From positions 1,436,902-1,500,901 of the forward strand of contig JABFGC010000002.1 in assembly GCA_013112685.1 (NCBI GenBank): a stretch of DNA of 64,000 bases. The letters are read 5' to 3'. The notes below the pieces were generated by a model, which saw nothing but the letters and a program-made list of their open reading frames with translations, did no database searches and was not told the origin of the DNA. Positions 8,129 to 17,894 of this stretch are shown one piece after another. Positions within the stretch are counted from its first letter, which is position 1; every line of letters starts with the position of its first letter. Source of the DNA: Chloroflexota bacterium. GTDB lineage: Bacteria; Chloroflexota; Anaerolineae; Anaerolineales; Villigracilaceae. The translations under genes and the position numbers were made by a program.

Positions 8129-9387
8129 CTACTCGTAGCGCAGGGCTTCGACGGGTTCGAGGTTCGCGGCGCGGCTGGCGGGATAAATGCCGAAGAACAA
8201 ACCGATGACGGCGGAGAAACTTGTCGAGAGCAGAATCGCATCCGTGCCGACGACCGGCACGAAGTTGTTGCCAGTGGCAATGGCGACTCGTCCGACCACA
8301 AAGGCGATGAACCAGCCGAAGATGATGCCGATGATCCCGCCGATGAGGCTGAGCAGGGAGGATTCGGTCAGGAACTGGAGCAGGATGTCGCGTTTGCGCG
8401 CGCCCAGCGCCTTACGCAAGCCGATCTCGCGCGTGCGTTCGGTGACAGAGACCAGCATGATGTTCATGATGCCGATGCCGCCCACCAGCGCCGAGATGCC
8501 CGCAATGCCGCCGAGGAAAATGGTGAGCACGCCGGTGATGGTTCTGAACGTGGAGAGGAAATCCTGCTGGGTGAAGACGGTAAAGTCGTCGTAGCCGATG
8601 GGCGTGCGGTGGCGGTCGCGGATGATGTTGGAAACTTCCTCCGCCGCCTGCGGAACCGCTTCGGCAGTTACCGCCTGGATGAAGATGACGTCCACTTCAT
8701 CGCGCGCGGAACGTTTGATGAGCCGCGCCTGAGCGGTGGTGAATGGGATATAGGCGCTGTCGTCCTCGCCGCCAAACGCGCCGCCGCCTTTGGCGACCAG
8801 CACGCCGATCACACGGAACGGCTGACCTTCGATGCGAATCGTCTCGCCGACGACGCCATCAGCGTGACCGAACAAGGCGATTGCCGTTTCCGGTCCGAGA
8901 ACGACAACCGACATCCGCCCAAGGATGTGCTCTTCGTTGATTGGCTCGCCCTCCGCCAGTTCCATGTTGCGGACGGGAAAGTATGCGGGTGTTACGCCGG
9001 AGATGGTGGTGGTTGTGTTCTCGCCTGCAAAAGCCAGAATGCCGCCGCCTTGAATCACCGGCGCGACCAGTTCCACCGACGGCGCGGCAAACGGGTCTGA
9101 GATCGCATCCGCATCGCCGAGGGTGAGCGGGCGGTCGTTGTTGCCGCTCCTGCCGCTTCCTGGGCCCGTCGCCGGGGACCATCCGGCGAACCGCTGAATA
9201 CGAAGAGCAGGTTCGTGCCGATGCTGGAAATGGAACCGGTGATGGATTCCTGCGCGCCGTTGCCCACCGCCAGCATGGCGATGACGGCGGCAACGCCGAT
9301 GACGATGCCCAGCACGGTCAGCCCGGAACGCATCTTGTTGCCGTTCAGGCTTTCGAGCGCCTCGATGATTGCCTGGGTGATGGTCAT
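8129..9387 (-). CDS. MacB-like ABC transporter permease, frameshifted
   Basis: FtsX/MacB permease of an efflux or lipoprotein/peptide transporter. The N-terminal span MRSGLTVLGIVIGVAAVIA leads to the periplasmic MacB_PCD domain. The C-terminal FtsX domain has ISALVGGIGIMNIMLVSVTERTREIGLRKALGA, spans near residues 330-400 and EPVEALRYE at the end. One frame change sits near 9165-9185 in a G/C-run region. It overlaps the ATPase gene by 4 nt and is followed by the SH3 lipoprotein. With the ATPase and the adaptor at 10079-11334 it forms a MacAB-like set. Confidence 0.9.
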
Positions 9388-10077
9388 TTCTTCCCCTCCT
9401 CTTCAGACTCGTCCAGTTCGCCGTCACGCAGGCGGATGATCCGCTCGGCGTGTTCGGCAACCTTCGGGTCGTGTGTCACGATAATCAACGTCGTGCCGCG
9501 TTCCTTGTTCAGGTTGAGCAAAAGGTTGATGATTTCCTTGCCCACTTTTGAATCGAGGTTTCCGGTGGGTTCGTCCGCCATGATGATGGCGGGGTTATTG
9601 ACCAGGGGCGCGGGCGACCGCCACGCGCCGCTGTTGTCCGCCGGAGAGTTCGTACGGGCGGTGGGTCATGCGGTCCCGCAAGCCGACCGCTTCGAGCGCG
9701 TTTTGCGCGCGCTCGCGGCGTCCTTCAGTGATGCCGGCATAGCGCAGGGGCAGTTCCACGTTTCCGAGCGCGGTCAGGCGGGAGAGCAGGTTGAAACTCT
9801 GGAAGACGAATCCCACCTTGCGGTTGCGGACACTGGCAAGCTGGTCGTCGGTCATTTCGGCGACAGACTCACCGTCCAAAATATATTCGCCGGAGGTCGG
9901 GCGGTCCAGACAGCCGAGCGTATTCATCATGGTGGATTTGCCGGAGCCGGACGGTCCCATGATGGCGATCACCTCGCCGCGTTTGATGTTAAATGACACG
10001 CCGCGCAGGGCATGGACTTCGATCTCGCCCATCTTGTACGTTTTTGTCAGGTCACGCGCTTCGATCACCAGGTCCAT
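9384..10077 (-). CDS. MacB-like ABC transporter ATPase, frameshifted
   Basis: ATP-binding subunit of the efflux set. Walker [10 protein letters not shown] and Q-loop FVFQSFNLL are in the first part. Signature [14 protein letters not shown] follows, then Walker [15 protein letters not shown] and the H-loop IVTHDPK. The frame changes near 9590, between the ABC signature and Walker B, where [10 protein letters not shown] would be expected. The start is the ATG at 10077, 2 nt after the stop of the adaptor gene. The stop overlaps the permease start. Confidence 0.92.
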
Positions 10078-10078
10078 G

Positions 10079-11334
10079 TCAGCCTCCGAACGGGCCTCCG
10101 CCAAACGTCGGCGGATTCAGGATGATCAAATCGCCTTCGCTGATGTCTCCATCCGCCAGCACGCTCATCGTATCGGACGAAGCGCCGAGGGTGATCTCCA
10201 CCGGCACGGGTTGGTTTTCTTTTAATACATACACCACGCGGTTGCCATCCACAATGCGGACGGCGCGGTTGGGGATCAAGACCACATCTTTCACCTCTTC
10301 GACCACGATGTTGACGGCGGCGGTCATGCCGGGTTTGACGAGTTCATCCGCATCGGTCAATTCGACCGTCACCGTAAAACTGACCACGCCTTGCAGGGTC
10401 TCGCCCGCCTGCCCCACCTCTACGACCCTGCCGTGATATTCCTGATTCAGAATCGCATCGAATGACAGGGTGGCATCCTGCCCGACGAAGACGCTGTTGA
10501 TATCCACCTCAGAGACCTGCACATCCACCAGCAGGCTGGTCAGGTCGTCAATGCGGAAGCCGAGCGTGCCGGAGTTGACCTGGTCGCCGGGCGACGGATA
10601 CGCTTGCGTGATGGTGCCTGCGAAAGGCGCGGTAAGGCGGGCAAGATTCAAGGTGGCTTGCGCGGCTTCCACACGGGCTTTCGCCGCGACAACGTCTGCG
10701 GAGTCTTCACCTTCCAACAACCGCTCATACTCGCGGCGGGCATCATCGAGGCGGGATTCCGCCAGGGCAAGGTCTTTATCCGCCTGCTCGATGGTTTCTT
10801 CGCTGGCGTAGCCTTTATACTGCTTGGATTTCAAAACGCCGAATTCCCACCACGTTTCGGTGATATCAATCTTGCCGTTCAATTCCATGCGCCAGTTGTA
10901 GGCTTTTTCGTAGGCTTCCTCCGCCTTGTCCACTGCCTTTTGCGCTTCGAGCAGGGCGGTCTTCGAAGTAAGCAGTTCCTCCAGCGTTTTCTGGGCGCTG
11001 ATCAAATCCGCTTCTGCGAGGATAATGCTTTGGTTGAGGGACGACTTATCGAGGCGCGCCAACTCAAAGTCCTGGCTGACGCGGTCTCCGATTTTCACAT
11101 TGACCGACTCCACGATGCCGTTCGTCTGCCAGATCAGGGTCGCCGTCTGCCGCGCGCGGACGCTTCCCGTCGCGCCGACGGTTGCCACCAGGTTCCCGCG
11201 TTCCGCCGCCGCTGTTTGAAACGCGACGGCTTCATCCCCGCCGGACCTGGTAAAAATAAATATAACCGCCGCCGCAACAACCACACCGATGATGATCCAC
11301 GTGCGGCGGGAAAACCTCGAAAAAACTTTTTCAT
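10079..11334 (-). CDS. MacA/HlyD-like periplasmic adaptor
   Basis: Membrane-fusion protein of the efflux set. It has an N-terminal anchor ([19 protein letters not shown]) and a barrel/lipoyl half-motif [26 protein letters not shown] long coiled-coil hairpin follows (residues 85-190), then the return strand [20 protein letters not shown] and a beta-barrel with ARPGM-like [12 protein letters not shown]. The true start is probably the ATG at 11334, 10 nt after GGAGG, giving MKKFF. A slip in the adjacent poly-A/poly-T run puts the rest in another frame. It ends next to the ATPase start. Confidence 0.9.
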
Positions 11335-11506
11335 TGTTGATGCTCCTCCAAAAAATACTGTCACCCCGCAGTGGGGCAATCTTACGCTGGTATATCACGG
11401 TTTCTTCGATTTACGTGTGTTTTTGGTAAAGGTTCCATAAACGCCGTGATTCTAATTCAGCCGCTCACGGGGTTTACCGCCCGCGAACTATCTTAATCAA
11501 CGTCTA

Positions 11507-11531
11507 ATGATAATTTTGTGACGATTATCAT
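11507..11531. promoter_or_regulatory. palindromic operator candidate
   Basis: ATGATAAT-N9-ATTATCAT, a perfect 8-bp inverted repeat, lies in the divergent gap between the efflux adaptor and the GltD-like gene. Half-site spacing of 17 bp centre to centre suits a dimeric regulator. The half-sites resemble Fur-box hexamers but the spacing differs. Confidence 0.4.
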
Positions 11532-11627
11532 CCGGTTTCGTGACATTTACGCCTATGTCTGCATGAACGGATTGAGTATTATCCAATCAATCTCCTGAAT
11601 ATGCAGTCAATTCAACCCGGAGTCAAA

Positions 11628-13070
11628 ATGCAGGCTGTGCCAAGTGAATTTTTAGCAATAGACCGCAAGGAACGCGCCAACCGCCCATTCTTTGACCTCG
11701 ACCTGCGCCCCCCCGAAACCCGCATTTGCGACTTCGAAGACGTCGTCATCGAGTTCAGGCCCGAACGGGCAATGGTGGAGGCGGCGCGTTGTATTCACTG
11801 TCCCGACCCGGCTCCCTGTATGACGGCTTGTCCCACTCACAACGACATCCCCTCCGCCATGTGGCTGATCGAACAGGGACGCTTTGCGGAAGCGGCAGGA
11901 ATTTATCACAAGACCAGCACCCTGCCCGAAATCTGCGGGCGGGTTTGTCCGCACGAAGCGTTGTGTCAGGGTTCGTGCGTGTTGAACAAACATCAAAAGC
12001 CGGTCTTATGCGGCGAGTTGGAAGCCTTCGCCGTGGACTACGAGCGCCGCACGCAGGGGTACCGAATCCCCCTCGGCAAACCGACCGGAATGAAAGTCGC
12101 CATCATCGGCGCGGGACCTGCCGGCGTCGGCTGCGCGGACATCCTTCTGCAAAAAGGTTACAGCGTAACCATTTTCGATTCAAAGCCCGACCCCGGCGGT
12201 TTGCTGGTGTACGGCATCCCCAACTTCAAACTTCCGAAGGACGTCTGGCAGGAAAAATGGGAAGAGTTCGAAAAAGCCGGTGTGACGTTCGTCCCCAACA
12301 CCTACATTGGAAAAGACAAGACCATTGACAGCCTCTTCGCCGAAGGCTACGAAGCCGTGTTCATCGGCGTCGGCTCCGAGGTGGACGCAAAAATGGAAGA
12401 CACCCCCGGCACCGACCTGCCCGGCGTCTACGAAGCGACGGATTTCCTCATCCGCGCCAACGTGCCGCAGGATCAACTGCCCGATAGTATGAAGGAACCG
12501 CTCGAAATCGGGCGGCGCGTGGCGGTCATCGGCGGCGGCGATACCGCCTCCGACTGCCTGCGCACGGCGCGCGCATGGGCGCCGAGGAAGTCACCTGCCT
12601 GTACCGCCGCACTGAAAAGGAAATGCCCGGCGGCAAGAAGCGACCGCCAGATGGCAAAGGACGAGGGCGCGAAGTACCGCTTCCTCACCCAACCCGTCAA
12701 ATTCATCCCCGGCGCGGATGGAAAACTCGCCGCCGTGGAATGTATCGAAATGAAACTGGGCGAGCCGGACGCCAAAGGACGCCGCAAGCCCGTCCCGGTG
12801 GAAGGCTCGAACTTCAGCATCGCCGTGGATACCGTCATCCTCGCGCTCGGCTACTGGCCCGATCCCATCATCGGCAAGACCACGCCGGACCTCGAAACGC
12901 ACGACTGGGGCTTGATCACCGTGAAGGACAAAGCCACCGGCGCAACATCGCGCGAGGGCGTTTTCTCCGGCGGCGATTGCGTCACCGGACCCGATTTGGT
13001 CGTCACAGCGATGGTCGGCGGCAGGAAAGCCGGTCTTGCCATTGACGAGTATTTGAGAAATAAAAAATAA
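11628..13070 (+). CDS. GltD-like NAD(P)H oxidoreductase, two compensating frameshifts
   Basis: Glutamate-synthase small-subunit / NfnB-like flavoprotein. Two N-terminal iron-sulfur Cys clusters (CIHCPDPAPCMTACPTHNDIP; CGRVCPHEALCQGSC) are followed by an FAD Rossmann motif (VAIIGAGPAGVGCADIL) and a second nucleotide site (VAVIGGGDTASDC). Between about 12568 and 12650 the reading frame is wrong; the plus-one frame gives MGAEEVTCLYRRTEKEMPGG, restoring the family sequence. The ATG at 11628 with GGAG upstream is preferred over 11601. It stands alone without a large GltB subunit nearby, so it may be an NADPH:ferredoxin-type or unknown oxidoreductase. Confidence 0.88.
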   Translation: MQAVPSEFLAIDRKERANRPFFDLDLRPPETRICDFEDVVIEFRPERAMVEAARCIHCPDPAPCMTACPTHNDIPSAMWLIEQGRFAEAAGIYHKTSTLPEICGRVCPHEALCQGSCVLNKHQKPVLCGELEAFAVDYERRTQGYRIPLGKPTGMKVAIIGAGPAGVGCADILLQKGYSVTIFDSKPDPGGLLVYGIPNFKLPKDVWQEKWEEFEKAGVTFVPNTYIGKDKTIDSLFAEGYEAVFIGVGSEVDAKMEDTPGTDLPGVYEATDFLIRANVPQDQLPDSMKEPLEIGRRVAVIGGGDTASDCLRTARAWAPRKSPACTAALKRKCPAARSDRQMAKDEGAKYRFLTQPVKFIPGADGKLAAVECIEMKLGEPDAKGRRKPVPVEGSNFSIAVDTVILALGYWPDPIIGKTTPDLETHDWGLITVKDKATGATSREGVFSGGDCVTGPDLVVTAMVGGRKAGLAIDEYLRNKK

Positions 13071-13092
13071 CCTGTTGAGGGCAGGGTGTTGG

Positions 13093-13120
13093 CGCGGCGA
13101 GGCAAATGCTTCGCCGCGCG
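13093..13120 (+). terminator. hairpin after the GltD-like gene
   Basis: CGCGGCGA-N10-TCGCCGCG followed by CGCTTTG. It sits 24 nt past the stop and just before the TATAAT box of the next gene. Confidence 0.45.
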
Positions 13121-13126
13121 CTTTGT

Positions 13127-13132
13127 TATAAT
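13127..13132 (+). promoter_or_regulatory. -10 box, leaderless HExxH gene
   Basis: TATAAT ends 7 nt before the ATG at 13140; no Shine-Dalgarno is seen. Confidence 0.5.
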
Positions 13133-13139
13133 CCCCGCC

Positions 13140-14425
13140 ATGCTATGGCTGAGAATAGTGCGCGGGCTTGAGATGACCGGCTTGCTCGTCATCCTTGCGG
13201 CAATTGCGGGATACAGCAATCCCTCGCTGACCAACCCGATCGAAAAAATACGCGCCTATACGCGCGATATCGAATTCGATTACGTCGAATGGATGGCAAA
13301 CGCCGCCATCGTCAAAACGCGCGCCGCTTCGGTTCACCTGCCCTACATGCTGGAGCGCGAAACACAAAAGGAAATCGTCGCGGCATACCTGCGCGTTACG
13401 CATTCCATCTTTGAAAAGGAAAACTTGCTCGCCCAAATCTACGCCGACCCCGCCGTCGAAGACAAGGAAGCGGCATCCGAGTCCCTGCAAAGCGAACTCG
13501 ACGAACTCTACAAAAGGAGGAACGACCTCGCCCCGCTTGCCGAGGCGATCCTTCAGGAGCAGGTCAGCCAGGTGCTGGCGGAGATCGGTCTCACTGCCGC
13601 CGGTCAGCCGGTGCCGAGCGTCTGGTTTCATTCCACGCCGCCGCCCATGGCGCTCATCGTCTCGCCGCGCGAACGCATCGAACAGACGGCCAACATCTCG
13701 GTTTACACCGACATCACCGTGGACGAACAAGCCGCGCTCGAAGCGCGCGTGGATGCCGGGTTGAACGCTTCTTCGCTCGTCGTTCCGGTGGGCGGCGTGG
13801 GCGTTTACCCCACCATGGTCATGCGCACCACCGACCTGAACTGGATGCTCAACACCGTCGCGCACGAATGGATCCACAACTATCTCACCCTGCGCCCGCT
13901 GGGGTTGCTTTACAACCACACCCCCGAACTCCGTACCATGAACGAGACGACTGCTTCCATCGCCGGGGATGAAATCGGAGCGCTGGTGATCGAAAAATTC
14001 TATCCCGAACTCAAACCCGCCGCTTCATTCCCGGACCTGGAGTTGGTCTCCCTGCCCTTCGACCGCCCCGACCCCGACAGCCTGACCCGCCCGCCCTTCG
14101 ACTTCCGCGCGCAGATGCACGAGACCCGCATCACCGTGGATGCGCTGCTGGCGGAAGGCAAAATCGAAGAAGCCGAAGCCTACATGGAAGAACGCAGACA
14201 GGTCTTCTTGAAGAACGGGTATCTCCTGCGCAAGATCAACCAGGCATACTTCGCCTTCTACGGCGCGTATGCCGATGTCCCCGGCGGCGCGGCAGGCGAA
14301 GACCCGGTGGGGACCCCGCCGTGCGCGCCCTGCGCGAGCAAAGCAAATCGCTGGCGGAGTTCGTCAACCGAATCTCGTGGATGTCGAGTTTTCAGCAGTT
14401 ACAGGAGGCGGTCAATCAGCAATGA
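13140..14425 (+). CDS. membrane-anchored HExxH protein, frameshifted near the end
   Basis: An N-terminal membrane span (LEMTGLLVILAAIAGY) is followed by an extracytoplasmic part of about 400 residues. It contains VAHEWIHNYLTLRPLG, an HExxH zinc-protease-like motif (residues about 241-245), and downstream MNETTASIAGDEIGALVIE, where a third metal ligand (Glu) is plausible. The frame changes at the GG run near 14311; afterwards it reads DPAVRALREQSKSLAEFVNR and stops at 14425. I do not recognise a named family. A surface zinc peptidase is the best guess. A leaderless promoter box precedes it. Confidence 0.75.
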
Positions 14426-14441
14426 AACGTATCATAATTCC

Positions 14442-14590
14442 GGCTCTACCGTTTTTAACGGGAAAACCATTCTTAAAACACGAAGGACACGACGGTCACG
14501 AAGGAGAAATCCCGAAAAAGCAGCCCTCTTTTCCCCGTTGTGTACTTGGTGTCCTTTGTGGTAAGGCGTTTTCCCGTTCGTTATGGGAGA
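14442..14590. mobile_element. MITE-like element, copy 1
   Basis: About 149 bp with imperfect terminal inverted repeats: left GGCTCTACCGT then AACGGGAAAAC, right GTTTTCCCGTTCGTTA then GGGAGATC. The interior (CACGACGGTCACGAAGG, GAAATCCCGAAAAA, GTGTACTTGG) matches the inverted copy at 36826-36995. No coding capacity. It reaches into the 5' end of the next gene. Confidence 0.8.
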
Positions 14591-15819
14591 TCTATAATCA
14601 CCTTGTCCTTTATCATCCTCGCCGCGCTTGCAGTCGGCGCGTGCGCCGCAGAGACGGAAACGCCCCCAACCGCAACTCCGCCCATCGTGGTCAATCCGGT
14701 GATCCCGAACACGCCCACGCTTGAATACACTTGCTCGCGCATCACCGCCGCGCCCGCTTCCACATCGAACGCGGCGTCGCTCTTCCCGCCCGTAAGCGCC
14801 GCCGATTTCTCCTTCGGCCCCGCCGACGCGCCGGTGACGTTGATCGAGTATTGCGACTTTCAATCGCAGGGCTGCAAGGCGATGGCGTCCATCGCGGCGG
14901 AGTTGATGAAGAACCGCGGCGATCTGCGTTTTGTGTTCCGCCCGCCGCCGTTGATCGGCGTGCTCGACAAATCGGAGGCGTCCGTGCTGGCGGCGCTGGC
15001 GGCGGACGAACAGGGCAAATTCTGGGAGATGTACGGCCTGCTCTTCGCCAAACACAGCGAATGGACGAGTCTCAGCTTGAGCCAGTTCAATGCCGGGTGC
15101 TGAAAGAGGCTCCCGCCGTCGGCATTGACGCGGACCAACTTTCAGCGGCGATGCAAGCCGAAGAAACAGCGACCAGGCTCAAGTCCATGCACGAAGCGGC
15201 AAAGCAGTTGAGCATCGCCGCGGTGCCGCTCATCCTCCTCAACGGCGAGCAGTTCTTCCTGCTCGATTATCAAAACATCCACGACGCGATCGGCATGATC
15301 GCGCTCGGACAAAGGCAATTTACCGAGTGCCCGCCGTTCGACATTGACGTGAGCAGGCAATACATCGCCACGCTCGATACCGAAAAGGGGAACATCGTCA
15401 TCGAGTTGTACCCCGATAAGGCTCCGCTTGCGGTGAATTCGTTTGTGTTCCTTGCGCGACAGGGCTGGTACGACGGCGTGACCTTCCACCGCGTGATCCC
15501 CGGCTTCGCGGCGCAGGCGGGCGACCCCAGCGGCACGGGCAGGGGCAATCCCGGTTATCTCTTTGAGGACGAGATCAGCGACCTGCTGTTCAACAAGCCG
15601 GGCGTGGTGGGCATGGCAAATTCCGGACCCGATACGAACGGCAGTCAATTCTTCATTACATTTGCGCCCGCCGCGCACCTGAACGGCTCGTATACGATCT
15701 TCGGGCAGGTCATCAGCGGCTTGGAAGTTGCCGAGCAGTTGACGCCGCGCGACCCGGCGCAGGGCGTGAACCTGAGCACGGGCGATAAGATCATCCGCGT
15801 GACGGTGGAAGAAAAATGA
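14540..15819 (+). CDS. thioredoxin-fold / cyclophilin fusion lipoprotein, frameshifted
   Basis: A lipoprotein signal (LAALAVGAC) is followed by a DsbA-like thioredoxin domain (FGPADAPVTLIEYCDFQSQG, with CDFQSQGC replacing the usual CxxC). The C-terminal cyclophilin-type peptidyl-prolyl isomerase shows YIATLDTEKGNIVIELYPDKAP, FHRVIPGFAAQAGDPSGTG and NGSQFFITFAP. The frame changes near 15098. The start is uncertain: GTG 14540 lies inside the MITE, TTG 14603 just after it, with TATAAT at 14593-14598. It probably acts as an extracytoplasmic folding factor. Overlaps the PrsW gene by 4 nt. Confidence 0.85.
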
Positions 15820-17051
15820 TGCAGACCAAAAAGATTCATTGGGTTTCCCTGCTCACGCTGGTCGTCTTTGGGTTTGGATTGTTGATCTTCCTGGCTGCCT
15901 TCGCTTTCATGAGCGTCAGCTCCATCGTGCACCTGATTGCAGGGATTGGCGCGCCAGCCGCCGAAATGATCGGTGCGTTCGCCTTCGGGTTTCACATTTT
16001 GCTTCTGCTCGTTTGCGCGTGGTTCGTTTTTCAAAAGACAAGGGGCGCGGAGCAGTCAGAGGCTCCGCTCCGAATTCCATTTGCCTGGTCCCAAGTGGTT
16101 GGGACAATCGCCGTCCCAGCCGTCAGCGTGTTCATCGGGGGTATTGTGACGCTTGCAGAGATCGAATGGCTCGGCTGGCTGTTTCTCCCGCTTCTGACTT
16201 TGCTCGTAGTTGTTCCACCCATCTGGTTGTATTTCGGCGCCGGTTCCCATGGACTCGAAGCCGGATCGCGCTGGCGGTTCTTCGCCGTCTTCGGGCTGAG
16301 TATGACGGCGGCTCCCTTCATCATGATTTTGCTGGAAATGGTTTTCCTGCTTCTCGGCATCTTCGTCGCGGCGGTGTATCTGGCGGTCAACCAGCCTCTG
16401 TTGTTTGCTGAAATCACCAAACTTACAGATGTCATCCTGGAAGAGACCGACCTGGAGGTTATCCTCCAACTCGTATCTCCTTATATTGCGAATCCCGCCG
16501 TCCTTGCTGCCGGGTTCGGATACCTCGCCATCCTCGTGCCGGTGATCGAAGAACTTTTCAAACCGCTGGCGGTCTGGTTGTTTGCAAAACAAATCGGTTC
16601 GCCTGCGCAGGGCTTTGTGCTGGGCATGGCGAGCGGCGCGGCGTTTGGTCTGCTCGAAAGCCTGAACGCCAGCGCCGACGGCTCGACCGGCTGGGCGGTG
16701 GTGGTCGCCGCCCGCGCCGGGACAAGCCTGCTTCATATCGTTACTTCGGGACTGGTCGGCTGGGGCATCGTCTCGGCGTTCAAGGAGAAACGGATTGGGC
16801 GGTTCGCCGCCGCATTTTTTGCATCCGTGCTGATTCACGGCGTTTGGAACGCCGCCGCCGCGGGCGCAGGCATCGTTGCTGTCGGCGAGAGCATCGGCAA
16901 GCCGGAATGGTTGTATAACTACGCGCCCGCCATGCTCTGCGGGCTGCTCACGATGGGCATCGGCATCTTTGCCGTGCTGCTTGCATCGAATCGAAGGTTG
17001 AAAACCCAAACCGTTCAACCCGAAGAAGAGAAGGTAGAATCAACTTCATGA
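15816..17051 (+). CDS. PrsW-family intramembrane metalloprotease
   Basis: Polytopic membrane protein of 411 residues with about eight spans. The PrsW signature is present: VIEELFKPLAVWLF (EExxK-type glutamates), FGLLESLN and the late HGVWNAAAA histidine. PrsW homologues cleave membrane-bound regulators such as anti-sigma factors; the target here is unknown. The first cytoplasmic loop, KTRGAEQSEAPLRIPF to WSQVVGTIAVP, is encoded by two adjacent DNA hairpins, suggesting a repeat inserted in frame. It overlaps the previous gene by 4 nt and trmI by 4 nt. Confidence 0.85.
   Translation: MMQTKKIHWVSLLTLVVFGFGLLIFLAAFAFMSVSSIVHLIAGIGAPAAEMIGAFAFGFHILLLLVCAWFVFQKTRGAEQSEAPLRIPFAWSQVVGTIAVPAVSVFIGGIVTLAEIEWLGWLFLPLLTLLVVVPPIWLYFGAGSHGLEAGSRWRFFAVFGLSMTAAPFIMILLEMVFLLLGIFVAAVYLAVNQPLLFAEITKLTDVILEETDLEVILQLVSPYIANPAVLAAGFGYLAILVPVIEELFKPLAVWLFAKQIGSPAQGFVLGMASGAAFGLLESLNASADGSTGWAVVVAARAGTSLLHIVTSGLVGWGIVSAFKEKRIGRFAAAFFASVLIHGVWNAAAAGAGIVAVGESIGKPEWLYNYAPAMLCGLLTMGIGIFAVLLASNRRLKTQTVQPEEEKVESTS
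16047..16105. repeat. hairpin pair inside the PrsW coding region
   Basis: GCGGAGC-N8-GCTCCGC (16047-16068) and GTCCCAAgtggTTGGGAC (16088-16105) lie 19 nt apart. The layout, two short perfect stems side by side, is the same as in other repeat elements of this window. Confidence 0.55.
17035..17040 (+). promoter_or_regulatory. -10-like box before trmI
   Basis: TAGAAT ends 7 nt before the ATG at 17048 and no Shine-Dalgarno is seen, suggesting a leaderless internal transcript. Confidence 0.35.
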
Positions 17052-17894
17052 ATTATTCCACCCTTGCCCGCGAAGGAGACCTCGCCCAGCTTGTGGGCTT
17101 GACCCACAAGCACTTTATCTTCATCCTTAAATCCGGCGGGGAGTTTCAAAGTCATCGCGGCGTACTCAAACACGACGACCTGATCGGCAAGCCGTGGGGT
17201 TCGCAGGTGTTCAGTCATACCGGCGCGCCCTTCTTTTTATTACAACCGTCCATCGCGGACCTGCTCAACGACCTGCCGCGCAACACGCAAATCCTTTACC
17301 CGAAAGACATCGGTTACATCCTGATTCAAATGGGAATTTCGGAAGGACAGACCGTATTGGAGGCGGGTACCGGTTCCGGCTCGATGACGATTGCCCTTGC
17401 CAACGCAGTCGGCCCGCAGGGACGGGTGATCTCCTACGAACTCAAACAGGATACGCAGAACCTGGCGCGCAAGAATCTAGAACGGGTGGGACTCGCTTCG
17501 CGCGTGGACTTCAAACTGCGCGACATCCAGCAGGGCTTCGACGAAACCGACGCTGACGCCTTCTTCCTCGACGTGCAAAACCCGTTCGACTACATCCCGC
17601 AGGTCCGTGACGCGCTCAAGCCGGGCGGATTCTTCTGCACGCTCCTCCCCACGTTCAACCAGGTGGAGAAGGTGCTGCTTGCCTTGAAAAAAAATCACTT
17701 CGCCTTCGTGGAAGTGTGCGAACTCCTGCTGAGATACTACAAGACCAACCCCGAGCCGTCTGCGTCCCACCGACCGCATGGTGGCGCACACGGGCTTCCT
17801 GATATTTGCCAGGAAGATCGAACCCAGTCTTGCCGATGACCCGCGCGGGGCAGACCTGGCAAAGGAGATCATTGGCATCGAGGAGGAACTCTGA
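17048..17894 (+). CDS. trmI: tRNA (adenine-58-N1)-methyltransferase, frameshifted
   Basis: SAM-dependent TrmI/Trm61-type enzyme making m1A58 in the T-loop of tRNA. The N-terminal beta-barrel domain includes GVLKHDDLIGKPWG, then ILYPKDIGYILIQMGI. The SAM motif is VLEAGTGSGSMTIALA, and the active-site region reads DAFFLDVQNPFDYIPQV. The frame changes near 17758, after RYYKTNPE; the continuation is RLRPTDRMVAHTGFLIFARK to the stop at 17894. The stop codon overlaps the next ATG. A housekeeping gene in this state argues for sequencing error. Confidence 0.9.

Noticed and set aside
11507..11531. Fur box
   Set aside because: Half-sites look alike but the 9-nt gap does not fit the compact 19-bp Fur box.
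14442..14590. Insertion sequence
   Set aside because: Under 200 bp with no transposase frame; called MITE-like instead.
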